Positions 44,986 through 55,936 of a DNA stretch of 64,000 nt are shown piece by piece. This DNA comes from Cucumis sativus. Taxonomy: Eukaryota; Streptophyta; Magnoliopsida; Cucurbitales; Cucurbitaceae. The notes under the pieces are model-generated. The model saw nothing but the letters and a program-made list of their open reading frames with translations, made no database searches and was not told the DNA's origin. The stretch lies in the NCBI RefSeq assembly GCF_000004075.3, contig NC_026660.2:15085837-15149836 (forward strand), given 5' to 3'. The translations under genes were made by a program, and so were the position numbers. Positions within the stretch are counted from its first letter, which is position 1. Each line of letters begins with the position of its first letter.

Positions 44986-46802
44986 AACCCAAAAACAGAC
45001 TCTAATTGATCACGTCCTACACTTGACTTTCCGATTAACGAAGAAGATGGATTCCATTTGTGGAAAATCAAGAGGAAGAGAAGGAGAAGGAGAAGAAAGG
45101 CAAAAGAGAGGAGGAACTCATAGATGCAGTGTAAGAAAATTGGAGACGATGTTGAAGATGAGTGATTAATGCAAGGCAACAAGGATTTCGGATCAAAGTG
45201 AATCGAGAAAAAGGCCTAAAAAGGGAGTCTTTACTGTTTTGCCACCGAATCGCTTCTCCGGCGTCTTTCTCTCTTTCCCTTTTTCCTTTTGCTTCTTCTT
45301 CAATATTTTCTTTTCATTTCTTCCAAAAACATTCCTATGGTTTTTTTTTTGCTTCTTATTTCTTTAAAAACTTTTTGACTTTTAAATTTTATTTTATAAT
45401 GTCACATAATCAGCATCACTTTTTCAATGTTGTATAAAAATATATATTTATTAACTTATTAAATAATACAATTTTTAGAAAAATAAATTGTTTATACTTT
45501 AGGTTTATATATAAACCTAATTTCAAAATTTTGTAAATTTTGTGCTTCCAAACTCCTAATTTCAAAAAAATTTATGTAAACATTTCATAGGGTCCAACCA
45601 CTTTTAGATTATAATTTAATATTTTAAATAAGAAAATCAGCTATAGATTTTGATTTTATATAATATTTTTAAGACTAAATTCAAAATTACCTTTAAACTT
45701 TCCGACCTTCAATAATATTCTTAAACTTTAAAAAATACCTTTAAACTTTTAAAGTTTCAATAATATTCTTAAACTTTGGTTTGAGAGAAAAATAATTAAA
45801 GTTTTGTTTTTAAAATATCATTTGAATTGTTGAAACGTTTCATAAATGTTGTTGAGAGCTTAAAGAATTTTTTTTAAATATTATATTTTTAAAAATTTTA
45901 CAACAATTTTCTTACCAATCAAAATTTTAAGTTAAAATCGTAGTTTTAATTTTATTTGACTATTAACATACAATAATAGATCATCACCCCAACCATTCTT
46001 AGTAGGTTTTGTTATAATTAATATATAGTTAATTGTCTAATAAAAAATGTATTTAGTTGTTCGCACACAGACATAATCTAATCTATCATGTGATATTTTT
46101 TATTTTATTTTACTGGTTATTGTTTTATTATATTTTAAGGAGAATTTCCTTTCAAAACTTGATGAGATTTTGTGGAATATGTTTTAACAAAAGTTTAAAA
46201 TATCGTTGATGGACACGTAGAAGTGTTAAAACAAAAAATTCAAAAATTATATTTAAGTTAGTCAATAAATCCTTTATTATTAAAAAAAAAAGTAAACATG
46301 TTTATTATTTATATTAACATCATTTTTATGTTTATTATATGTGATTCATAGATTTTTCTTTATTCACTACTTCTATCGATATTGAATCCATAAAAAGTGA
46401 AAATATCAATAGAAATATCAACGTATTGATGGATATTTAAACTACAATTTTAACTTAAAATTTTAATTTTTTGTTTTGATTGCTAAGAAATTTGATGTAA
46501 AAATTAGATTAATTAGAGTTTTTTTTTTTTTTAAGTCAAAGGATATTTTATTTATGAAACTCTTTACTCGTTCAAATCTATTTTTTAAACAAAACTTTTA
46601 ATAATTTTCATTCAAAGCCAACGGTAAAGGTACTTTTGAATCGTTTTCAAAAGTAAAAAAAATCAAAATTTCAACTTTTGAAATGTGCTTTTTTTTATAA
46701 TTTAGCCTATTTGTAATTAGTCTTTCAAATTTGAAATTTGTTCTATACAACTATTTAAACTTAACCATCATGACTTCACCTAATAGTAAAATGATATATA
46801 AT
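44986..46802. other. Intergenic stretch between the transporter gene and the Harbinger element
   Basis: The first 250 bp hold the transporter leader and promoter, which are pyrimidine-rich on the plus strand. The rest is AT-rich with no gene seen. Confidence 0.55.
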
Positions 46803-46805
46803 TAA

Positions 46806-46818
46806 GGGGCTCTTTGGG
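46806..46818 (+). repeat. Left terminal inverted repeat of the Harbinger element
   Basis: GGGGCTCTTTGGG matches the right end at 11 of 13 positions. It is preceded by TAA. A related motif GTTTGGGG lies inward at 46850-46857. Confidence 0.85.
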
Positions 46819-49800
46819 CCCCGGTTTATTACTGTGGGCTTGGAACCACGTTTGGGGCCTGTATAATGGAAACCCTAGTTTTAGGGTTTCCATTACTCGT
46901 CTTCACACTTTACTCCTTCGTCTTCCATTCGTTTTTCTCCCCAATTTACTTCCTCTCAACTCGTCTTCATCCCTCGCAACTAGTCTTCAATCTCTTTACA
47001 CTACTTCGTCCTTAAAGCCGTTTAATCCTTCCAATCGAAATCCCGTTTAATCCTTCCAATCGAAATCCCGTTTAATCCTTCCAATCGAAATCATCCCCTC
47101 TCTTCAATCCTTGTAAGGACATTGATTTAGATTTATTTTCAGAAAAAACTTTTCCATTTTTTCCTTAACTCACCTTCAACGTATTCCGGTTTAGGTTTGG
47201 CCGTCGTTTTCTTCTCGGTAAAAAATCTATCTTCCTCTAAATTCCTTTCTCTCCCACTCTTCGTCCTCCCAATTTTCGTTGAAGGCTTCGCTCACAGTGT
47301 TGCCTCTGAAACAAATGGGTTTTCATCCGAAACAAATGAGTTTTCTGTCGATTTCGTTGAACGAGTTTTACATTTTGCCTCTGAAACCTTTGCGCTTGCA
47401 TGTTCAACATTATTGGTGAACATGCAATCCGACTCAGTTTTTCCCTTCCACAAGACCTTGCCGCTTGGACTCCCACTTGCAGATCGGGTATTGTTTTCCT
47501 CTGATTTGGACACATTCTACACTACGGATACTATCACCGTATCACCACTGCATTTGGGATGTTCGAGCAAGGTATGGTTGGAGGTAAGTGGTTGGATTTC
47601 GAGTTTCTGTCTTCGCCGATGATGAGGATTATGGTTATGCACTTCTGAATAATTGTTTGTGATTATTTCTGTTCTATGCATAATTATTTGTAATCGTTTT
47701 TGTTTTTTACTTCTATTGTCTCTTTCCACGTTTCTGATTACTTTTGTTTCTGTAGTTTTTTGAAATCACTTCTGTCTGTGTATCTGTGAAAAATTTTGTC
47801 TATGTGCTTCAACGTATGTCCCTGTTTGCCATGTTTCTAATCTCTTTCCATATTGCACATCCATATTGTTTAAATTTTGCTTCTGTTATTTTGGATTAAT
47901 TTTGCCCATCCTTGTTTCAACATATGTCCCTGTTTGCCATGTTTCTAATTGTTTTGTTGGTTTCACTTTCTTATTGCTACTGTGCCTAGCAATCTGAACA
48001 CATTTTGTACCATTTTTTTAATACTATCCCTCATAAATATGTTGACATATTTATTTCATTTGACATTTGACTAACTATGTTCACAGTTCCCACTTACTTG
48101 CAATCAAGATGTCTTCTGAATTTGCTTTGCTGAGTATTTTCTCAACTGTCTGTTCTGTTTCTTTCTCTTTATTTCTAAGCAAATCTCATTCATCCATCAA
48201 TTAAACTACACTGTGTTCATTTATTTTTTTTGGTTATCTATTTGTCTACTCATAGATTCTTTTTTCTTTTTGTATGAGTGAATAAAGACATACTTTATTC
48301 ACCCTATAACCCTATATATATAGCACTTCTTTTGTTGTATTTTATTGTGTTGTTTTCCTTGTTTCCTCCTCTGTTCTTTCTTTATTTGATATGTAACTTA
48401 ACTTTGTTTTCTTCTTTTGAAGTTCTATTTTGCATTCTTTTTTTTCTTTTGCCATATCTATGTTAAGTACATTCTGTTATTGTTTAAAGAATATTTGTGG
48501 GCTATCACTTCTTTTTTTTTTATGAAGGGTATACCTTCTTATACACAAACTTAGACACTGTCATAGCATACTTTTCATGATTTCCTTGATCATCTCATGT
48601 TCACTGGCCATATTCAGTTTAAGGAATGTTGATGTTTTGTGACTCTTTCATATACGTTTTATGTGTCGATGTTTTATGCTTATTTGGTTGCATTTGTATA
48701 GATATATATGTTTTGTTGCACATCCTATTGTTGCTTCTTTTTGTATTAATGTTTGTAATAATAGATCCAGTTCGTTACACCAAACAGATTCAATTCCTCT
48801 GAGGCAGAACGTTTTTTTAAATAACACGGCCTAAATTGCTCATTCATTTTAATCAATCTTGTTTTTTCAATTCGACCTTGACATTCCTCCAAACAATACG
48901 GTACGTAATCGATACACCTCATCCTTATACTATTTGTACTTGTACTTTTGTTATGTCGGGACACTAATTTCCTTACTTTATTTGCTGGATATCCGACTTC
49001 CTACTTCGTTCGTTAGAGGTACGAGGCATTGGCGCTTTATATTGTACTACTTTATTTTCAAATATTGTCAGTTAATATTTTTGCATTCTTCCATATTGTA
49101 CTTCGGACTTTAGTGACCATATTGGGAATAAAGAATTGTGTTTTTTTTTTTTCATGATTCCAAATTTAACTGCATTTTTTGACTTGACAGTTTGTTTCGA
49201 TTTCAAAAATTGTCTTCATTTTTAAAAAAATTCATAAACAAAGTGTATACCCACACAACCAGGTCAATAATATGAAACTGGAAATGACAATGGATTTATT
49301 CAAAGTAAAAAAATTATTTTTGCAGTAACTATATATTTAAAAAAATTTGCATAAAATAAAACTATTTTTGGTTGACAAAACATATTTTGAACATCAAATG
49401 CCATTTTATTACTTTTTTTTTCGTACCAAGGTAAGACATGTAATTTTACCATAAATTTCATTTTCAGAAAACATGTATAGTTTGTTCTATAAAAAATTAA
49501 TTTACATCAACATTTGTAAAAAAATACATTTCGAACAAAAAATAAACAAAATAAATAACCTTATTTATATATGAATGAAAAAAAAATGGTGTCATTAATA
49601 AATTTTCACGCATTTGTAAGCAATTAGGAGGCTTTTTTGAAAATGTGGAAGAAACTATTTTTTTTTTAAAAAATAAACACAAAATAGGATTGAAACAAAT
49701 TCTAAAATAAAAGGAAAAATAATAACTAATTTTTTTTTTTTTTTTGTTTATGGAAGTCACACACTTTCGATATTAGCCAACTGTTATGATAGACCACATC

Positions 49801-50064
49801 GTACTTGAGTTTTTCAAAAAAGTAGCCAACTGTTTTCTTTCGATATTAGCCACGCTTTTTAAACTGAACAACATGAATTTTGAACAATATTTTGGTTTAG
49901 GGTTTGAACATACTCATACTAGTAACATATTGGGATGCATAAGTTCATTTTACATAATTATATTTTAGAAGTACATAAATATTTTATTCTAATGTATGCA
50001 TTTAAGGTATACTAGCATTACAGTTACAAAAATAGACCGTGAGGTTCGTAGTAACTATCCTGAA
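46819..50064 (+). other. Long 5' region of the Harbinger element
   Basis: About 3.2 kb lie between the left end and the transposase start. It has T-rich intron-like DNA, a palindromic GAAACCCTAG..TAGGGTTTC near 46868-46892, three 25-bp repeats, and a 141-codon frame at 47197-47622 with no recognisable domain. It may be promoter, leader and a long intron of the transposase gene. Function not visible. Confidence 0.5.
47019..47092 (+). repeat. Three tandem 25-bp repeats
   Basis: CGTTTAATCCTTCCAATCGA followed by AATCC occurs three times in direct succession without change, except at the last end. Confidence 0.9.
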
Positions 50065-51375
50065 ATGGATAACCAAAACATTCGCACTATACTAGTTGTT
50101 TTCACATTCACCCATAACCAGTTAGTACTGCTATTGGATGCACTAATGAATGACAATAAGCGGGTGACCCATACAACGTACGAATTTAGGCATCAAATTA
50201 GACAACTGTCATACTTTCGTATGATCCACTCCTCCGACCTCGTTTGTCGTGAAAGTACCAGAATGGACAAACGAACTTTTTCCATTCTATGTCACTTACT
50301 GAGGACGATTGTTGGTCTGACGTCGACCGAAATCGTCGATGTCGAGGAGATGGTCGCCATGTTTCTACATATATTGGCACACGATGTCAAGAGTAGAGTC
50401 ATCCAGCGGGATTTCGTGCAATCAGGAGAGATTGTTTTCCATCACTTTAACCTCGTATTGTTGGTTGTGTTGCGATTGCACGATGAGTTGTTGAAGAAGC
50501 TGCAGTTAGTGACTAACACATGCACTAATTCATGATGGAGTTGCTTCGAGGTCCGCATATTACTGTATTATGTTACTTATCAATCACCACGTGCAACTAC
50601 TTAACTTGGTGGTATTTCATTATGCAGAACTGCCTTGGGGCATTGGATGGCACGTACATCAAGGTTAACGTGCCGCAAACCGATAGGCCTAGGTATAGAA
50701 CACGTAAGGGAAAAGTTGCCACAAACATCCTCGGTGTGTGTGATACGAAAGGCGACTTCGTCTTCGTATTGGCTGGTTGGGAAGGGTCCGCAACAGATTC
50801 CCGCATTCTTCGAGATGCTATTGCACGACCAAATGGGTTGCATGTTCCTCAGGGTAATCAAATGTTTTATGCCTCGAACGTATACTACTTACAACGTCAA
50901 TCAAATTAGTTAGATCAGACCCATTCGTAATAGGTTATTACTATCTATGCGACATGGGATATCCCGATCTAGAGGGATTTCTAGCTCCCTATAGAGGACA
51001 AAGATACCTCTTGCAAGAGTGACGAGGAGCGGGAAATGCCTCTGGCACCGCAAAAGAGTACTTCAACATGAAACATTATGCCGCTAGAAATGTTATTAAA
51101 CGAGCGTTCAGATTGTTGAAGGGTCGATGGGCAATCATTCGCGGCAAGTCGTACTATCCCGTGCAAATTCAATGTCGAACAATTCTTGCGTGTTGCCTAC
51201 TACACAATCTCATCAACCACAAGATGACGAATGTCGATTTCGTTGACGACGTTGACGAAGAAGACTCCACCTACGCGACGATTGGAGGTGATGACATTCA
51301 ATTCGTTAAGAACTCAAACGAATGGACGCAGTGGAGGGATAATTTGGCCACATAGATGTTCAATGAATGAAAGTT
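50065..51375 (+). pseudogene. Harbinger (HARBI1-type) transposase with nonsense codons
   Basis: The structure is exon 1 at 50065-50550, exon 2 at 50628-50853 and exon 3 from 50934 to about 51375, with GT-AG introns in phase. The N-terminal helical part has the blocks LCHLLRTIVGLTSTEIVDVEEM and VAMFLHILAHD (written here in two pieces). The DDE part starts NCLGALDGTYIKV, continues GWEGSATDSRILRD with the second acidic site, then GYYYLCDMGYP, and RNVIKRAFRLLKGRWAI with the last acidic region; the usual Glu position there reads Lys-Arg. Stops interrupt the frame at 50533-50535, 51020-51022, 51353-51355 and 51368-51370. The first two remove function. Stops at 50903-50930 belong to intron 2 and are not lesions. 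Confidence 0.88.
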
Positions 51376-51580
51376 GCCTAATGAATAGGCTTTGCGTGTC
51401 AATTTAGTATTCCTATATTTGTATTTAGTTAGTATTGGGTGTGTCTTCCTGTATGCTTGAATGTATGCATGCAGTATAAAAAACGAATTTAACAATTTTG
51501 GCTTCTTGTGTATTTTAATAATTATTACTTCCTGTGTATTGAAGATACTGAAACAAATGCATGGTTGTATGAATGTCAAT

Positions 51581-53817
51581 ATGACATGTTCATCATGTGC
51601 TCCTAAGCATGTATGGATGAAGGAGGAGGAGGCAACCCTCGTCGAGTGTATGGTCGAGTTCGTGTCTGCTCGTGGATGGAAGTCAGACAATGGCACATTT
51701 AGACCCGGGTATCTGGCACAACTTCTGCGAATGATGACTGCAAAGTTGCCGGGATGCAATGTACATGAGACCACAGTGATCGACTGCAGCATAAAGACGT
51801 TGAAGCGCTCATACCAGGCAATCGCAGAAATGCACGACCCGTCATGTAGTGGGTTTGGTTGGAATGACGATGCGAAGTGCATCGTTGCTGAGAAGGAGTT
51901 GTTTGACAACTGGGTCAGGGTGTGTGAAAAGTATAATTGTACACTGATATACTTTTTACTTAAATATGAAACAAGTCTAATATTTGATTTTTCTTTCCTA
52001 TACAGAGTCATCTTGCAGCCAAGGGGCTGTTAAATAAGCCTTTCCCATATTACGACAAGTTGGCGTATATATTCGGGAAAGATCGTGCAACAGGAGCCCA
52101 TGCAGAGACCTTTGCCGATGTCGGATCGAACGTTCCTCCTGGGTTTGAGGAATTTCCTCATGTGGATCTCAATGATATGAAAATTCCTTCCATGTTCAGC
52201 CATAGGTTTAACATGTCACAAGACGACATCGCACGTCCAGGTCGAGGAACCGATAGTAGGACGACTTCAAGCGGCTCGAAGCGAAGGCGGGGAGGGTAGA
52301 CTTCAGAAACAGCTGATGTAATTAAGGATGCCATGACTCTTCAAACTGACCAGTTGAGGCTCATTGCAGAGTGGCCGCAGTTGGCACTGGAGGATGAAAG
52401 CAGGGTCCGTAGAGAGGTCGTTCGCACATTACGTGCCATACCTCAGCTCAGTAGGTTGGACATGGCGCAATGTAATAGAATACTAATGAACAATTTAACG
52501 GACATGAAGGGTTTCCTCGAACTGTTAGATGAGGAGAAACTTGACTACTGTGTTGGATCGGTATGGCAACCCTAGAGGGGGGTGAATAGGGTTTAAATAA
52601 ACTTTTTGACAAATAAAAAGTAAAATCAACTAATTAGATACTTTTTTAAATTTAAATAAAGAACTTTGTAAACTTTGTTAAATAACAAGATTGATAAAAA
52701 TATATGAATGGAAGTATGCAATCAAACTCAACCAATAAGAGTATGTAACTAAAATTAAATTAAAAAATAATTAGAAAAGAGTTAGAGAAGAAGACATAGT
52801 AGTTCGGTTAAACTCAACCTACGTCCACTTTTCCAAGCACCTCTTGGGATTTTGATTGAAAATCTTCTTTGGACTCTTTCCACAGATTTGAGTCGAACCG
52901 ATTCTTGCTCATTTTTCGGATTCAAGAGCAAACCCGATCCTTTTCACGAGTTAGGATCCAACCGTTACAATAGGTTGAAGTTTTTAAATCATACAAAAGA
53001 AAACTCTCTAAAAGAGTGAGTATACAATTTGAAGCTCACAAATTTAATCCTCACAATACAATAAGAAGCTCTCAAGAATAAGATGAAAAGAATAAAAATT
53101 GGAAGCTTTAGAGAGAATAACAATGTTGGTTTTTTGCTTGAGGATTGTAAAGATTTTTTTTTTTTTTTGATGATCTTGTGTAAATGTGAAGTATTTAAAA
53201 AGAGAGGAAAGATAAATTCAAAATCATTTGGGTCATTAGATATAAGTAAAAGAAAAATGAATGGTTGAGATTTAAACTTAATTAGCCGTTAGACACAATA
53301 CAAATAATAATATAATAATATGTCTTTTCAAAATACTTTGTTTAAAAAGAAATCAATAAAGCAACTTCACCATCTTTTAAAAAAACTAGCCGTTAGACAC
53401 AAGGAAAAATAATAATATTAAAATCATTTTCTTTTTAAATTCATTTTCTTTATAAAAGCCAATAAAACATAACAAAAAGCCACATTTGTTACTCCTTCAT
53501 TGCTCTAAGTGGCTTTCTCTAATTGGTTCAAATTGAATGCTTGGTCGCCACGTCACCATCTCGGGTATTTTTCCGTTAAGCTTCTTTTAGCAATATTTTC
53601 TTCATTTGAACTTCGATTTGGGTGATTCAAGAGGCGTTAGAATCATTTTTCCAAGCTCTACGATATGGTCTATTCAAATTAATATAATTGTCAATAAAAA
53701 AAATCAGATTTGTTATCATCAAAACATAAATTAATTGAATAATTAAAATAAATTAATTTGAGATTAAGGGCCAAAAAGCCAACATACTGCACGGTGCTCA
53801 TACGAGGCGTTAGCTGA
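51581..53817 (+). pseudogene. Harbinger Myb/SANT-like second gene, interrupted
   Basis: Exon 1 is 51581-51919. Exon 2 starts at 52006 and runs to 52550, then resumes after the solo LTR and one target-duplication copy at 53790, ending at TGA 53815-53817. The first part is a Myb/SANT-like domain (HVWMKEEEATLVECMVEF, GWKSDNGTFRPGYLAQL, IDCSIKTLKRSYQAI). This is the DNA-binding partner that PIF/Harbinger transposases need for nuclear entry and end recognition. A TAG at 52297-52299 stops the frame after a basic, Ser-rich linker (SSGSKRRRGG). The frame is otherwise open up to the solo LTR, which hits the last ten or so codons. Confidence 0.88.
52551..53784. mobile_element. Solo LTR (1234 bp) nested in the Harbinger element
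   Basis: The insert begins TGTTGG and ends CCAACA, the inverted ends of an LTR. It is flanked by the 5-bp duplication TACTG (52546-52550 and 53785-53789). It has no coding capacity, no primer site and no second copy of itself, so it is best read as a solo LTR left by recombination between two LTRs of a full element. Removing it with one duplication copy restores an uninterrupted end to the Myb/SANT frame. It contains an internal imperfect duplication with AGCCGTTAGACACAA at 53284 and 53388. Strand and superfamily are not certain. Confidence 0.85.
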
Positions 53818-54100
53818 TTGTTTGTTTTACTTCCACGAAGTATTGTTATGTTTTCTTTTTATGTATGTACATGTTAACTGCTTTTTATTGGTGTTTTCGA
53901 ATGATATTGCAAGTCATATGTTTTTGTTTTCCAATATTTCAAGTAGTAACATTAATGTGACATAATTTAATTTTGATTTTAAATATTTTAAATAATTCAC
54001 TTTTACCATTGGATTTTAAATATGAATTTGCTAAAAAAAACCAATTAAATAATAAATATATCACATCACTGCCAATACAACACAACACTACCTAAATAAC

Positions 54101-54300
54101 TCTTCCCCAAACACATCTTATCATAATACTATCATAACACTACTCACATAACCCTCCCCCCAAACATATCTTATCATAACACTATCATAACATTACTCAC
54201 ATAAACCTTTCCCCAAACAATTTTTATCATAAAACTAGTTTTATCATAACACTAGTTTTATCATAACACTAGTTTTATCATAACCCTAACCCTTTCATAA
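54101..54300. repeat. Subterminal repeats at the right end of the Harbinger element
   Basis: A unit of about 54 bp (starting CCCCAAAC, then TCTTATCATAA..ACTATCATAAC) is present a little over twice. It is followed by three copies of TTTTATCATAACACTAG. The CCCCAAAC motif recurs near 54106, 54157, 54210 and in the terminus itself. Confidence 0.85.
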
Positions 54301-54312
54301 CTCAACCCTTCC

Positions 54313-54325
54313 CCCAAACGGCCCC
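54313..54325 (-). repeat. Right terminal inverted repeat of the Harbinger element
   Basis: Read on the minus strand this is GGGGCCGTTTGGG. TAA follows at 54326-54328. Confidence 0.9.
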
Positions 54326-54328
54326 TAA

Positions 54329-54885
54329 GTGTTAATGAGTGTTCACCAACCTCAACCATCAACTAATACCGTTAATTTTTTTATCGATCGGTCGATTTAA
54401 CACAAAAAAGTATTTTTTTTTAAATTATGGGTTGGAGACTTTTTCAAACTCAACCTAACATAGTAAGCTTTAACCAATAACAATTAAAATTTAAAATATA
54501 TTTTAACCAATAAAAAACTGTAGTTTACAAATTGATACTGACCTTTAATCTCAATACTAAAAAAAAAAAAAAAGAAATTAATGTAAAGATTTAGATTTAA
54601 TTGACAATGTTACTTTTATCAATTTTGAATGGAAACAACACTTACATTTTCATAATAGTTTGTGAATTTTGCAATAATTACAAATTTAATTCTCAAAGTT
54701 TAAATATGATTACATAAATTATAACTCATCTATGGAATATAATAATTTCAAGTTCGAAGAAAGAAAATGAAAATTCATAAATTTTTACTGATCACGGATG
54801 CATTGGTTGATGAATAAATGCTTCAAAGAAAAATCGCCGAGAACTCGGCTTCATCACAAATTTCTCCTTCCCTCGATTTATTTGT
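54329..54885. other. Spacer right of the Harbinger element
   Basis: AT-rich DNA with no gene. The last part should be the 3' UTR of the ATL gene. Confidence 0.6.
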
Positions 54886-55509
54886 TCATCGGTTTCGTTG
54901 GTCTGTTCCTTGAATCGATGCATCTCTTCTGAATTCAGGGTGCTGCAGAATTTGAGCACGAAGTGTTTGATAATGCGCTACTCTTTCTCGTAGAACATTT
55001 TCTCTTCCAAGCGTTTCCAGCATTGCTGAAGAAGAAGAATCAGGAGTAGAGAAACTCAAGACTTGCAATCTGCAGAGAGGGCAACTCGAATGATTACGGA
55101 ACCAGGCATCGATACAAGGACTATGAAACGAATGATTACAATTCGGTAAGTGTTTAATCAATTCCCCTTCTTCGAATTCACCCAAACAAACAGCGCATTC
55201 CGTATTGAAACTTGTCGTTGATTCGGATTCTTCATTCTTTTTGAACTGCGATATAGGTAGCAAACGAATCATCGAGGTCTCCAGTCCATGGCCATGGATT
55301 TGTAGTGAAGGATTGTTAGGGTTTTCCTCAAATTGGACCGTAGGTCGACCGGTAAACAGTCCATGAAGGACACGGCACAATTGTTTCAAAAGTCTATAGT
55401 TGCTCAACAGTAGGAAGACGATGCATACGACGACGATGGTCGAGATTGACCATGGACTCCAGCTAGAGTAATCAGGCACCGGAGATGGCGGAGGCGGACT
55501 CGATGGCAT
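54886..55509 (-). CDS. RING-H2 finger E3 ubiquitin ligase, ATL type
   Basis: Single exon, 207 residues. It has a Pro-rich N-terminus (MPSSPPPPSPVPDY), one membrane segment at about residues 20-36, a GLETSMIRLLP block around 75 matching the ATL GLD region, and a RING-H2 at 105-146. All zinc ligands are present: C105, C108, C124, H126, H129, C132, C143 and C146, including the conserved PNCNHSFH and WF before the last pair. ATL proteins are membrane-bound E3 ligases, often responsive to defence elicitors; the substrate is unknown. The length and the lack of introns are normal for the family. The ATG at 55509 is preceded by a TATA-like element. Confidence 0.93.
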   Translation of the reverse strand: MPSSPPPPSPVPDYSSWSPWSISTIVVVCIVFLLLSNYRLLKQLCRVLHGLFTGRPTVQFEENPNNPSLQIHGHGLETSMIRLLPISQFKKNEESESTTSFNTECAVCLGEFEEGELIKHLPNCNHSFHSPCIDAWFRNHSSCPLCRLQVLSFSTPDSSSSAMLETLGRENVLRERVAHYQTLRAQILQHPEFRRDASIQGTDQRNR

Positions 55510-55594
55510 GTAAGATTATAGATTCGTGGATGAGACGAGAGCATTTATGATGATGATAAAAGTTGGTGAAGGGTTTCGATGGTTATTGTTTTTG

Positions 55595-55605
55595 TTTATA
55601 AATAA
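55595..55605 (-). promoter_or_regulatory. TATA-like element of the ATL gene
   Basis: The minus strand reads TTATTTATAAA, about 90 bp before the ATG. Confidence 0.45.
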
Positions 55606-55936
55606 GACGAATAGGGAATCTCGCACCTGAATTTCTCCGTCAAAAAACCGATTAAAATTGAATTAGATGATACCCAAGTAGAAAACGAGTAAAGATATTG
55701 AATACTAGTTATTATATTCAGATAACAACGCAAGAAGTTAAAGTTTGTTGTCACTGTTTCTTGTCATTTTTTTTCTGCTGAGGAAAAGAAATTGAAGTTG
55801 AGATTGGTTAGCATGATGGGGCCGATGAAGTTAATTTTTGATGTAATTAAAACTTCAAATCTCCTCAATAAAACTACTATCAAGTCATTTTTTACACTGC
55901 CAACTCCAGATCAATCTTGAATTTGTACAATGGCGG

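Larger units (their letters stand above)
46806..54325 (+). mobile_element. PIF/Harbinger DNA transposon with nested solo LTR
   Basis: The ends are GGGGCTCTTTGGG on the left and, read inward from the right, GGGGCCGTTTGGG, the canonical plant Harbinger terminus. TAA flanks both sides (46803-46805 and 54326-54328), the TWA-type target duplication of this superfamily. Inside are the two genes such elements carry, in the same direction: a DDE transposase (50065-51375) and a Myb/SANT-like DNA-binding protein (51581-53817). The length is 7520 bp including a 1234-bp solo LTR, so the original element was about 6.3 kb. Both genes contain nonsense codons, so the copy is not autonomous as it stands. Its ends might still be mobilised by a relative. 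Confidence 0.92.

Noticed and set aside
47237-47729. Minus-strand ORFs in the Harbinger 5' region
   Set aside because: Overlap one another and the plus-strand frame, with no domain or codon pattern to support them.
50903-50930. Stops after LHVPQG counted as further transposase lesions
   Set aside because: They lie in a GT-AG intron (50854-50933) whose removal restores the conserved GYYYLCD block in frame.
51298-52011. 237-codon minus-strand ORF across the Harbinger element
   Set aside because: Antisense to the Myb/SANT-like exon, no domain; shadow.
52551-53784. Complete miniature retrotransposon (TRIM) instead of a solo LTR
   Set aside because: No pair of terminal direct repeats, PBS or PPT was found inside; only a short internal duplication.
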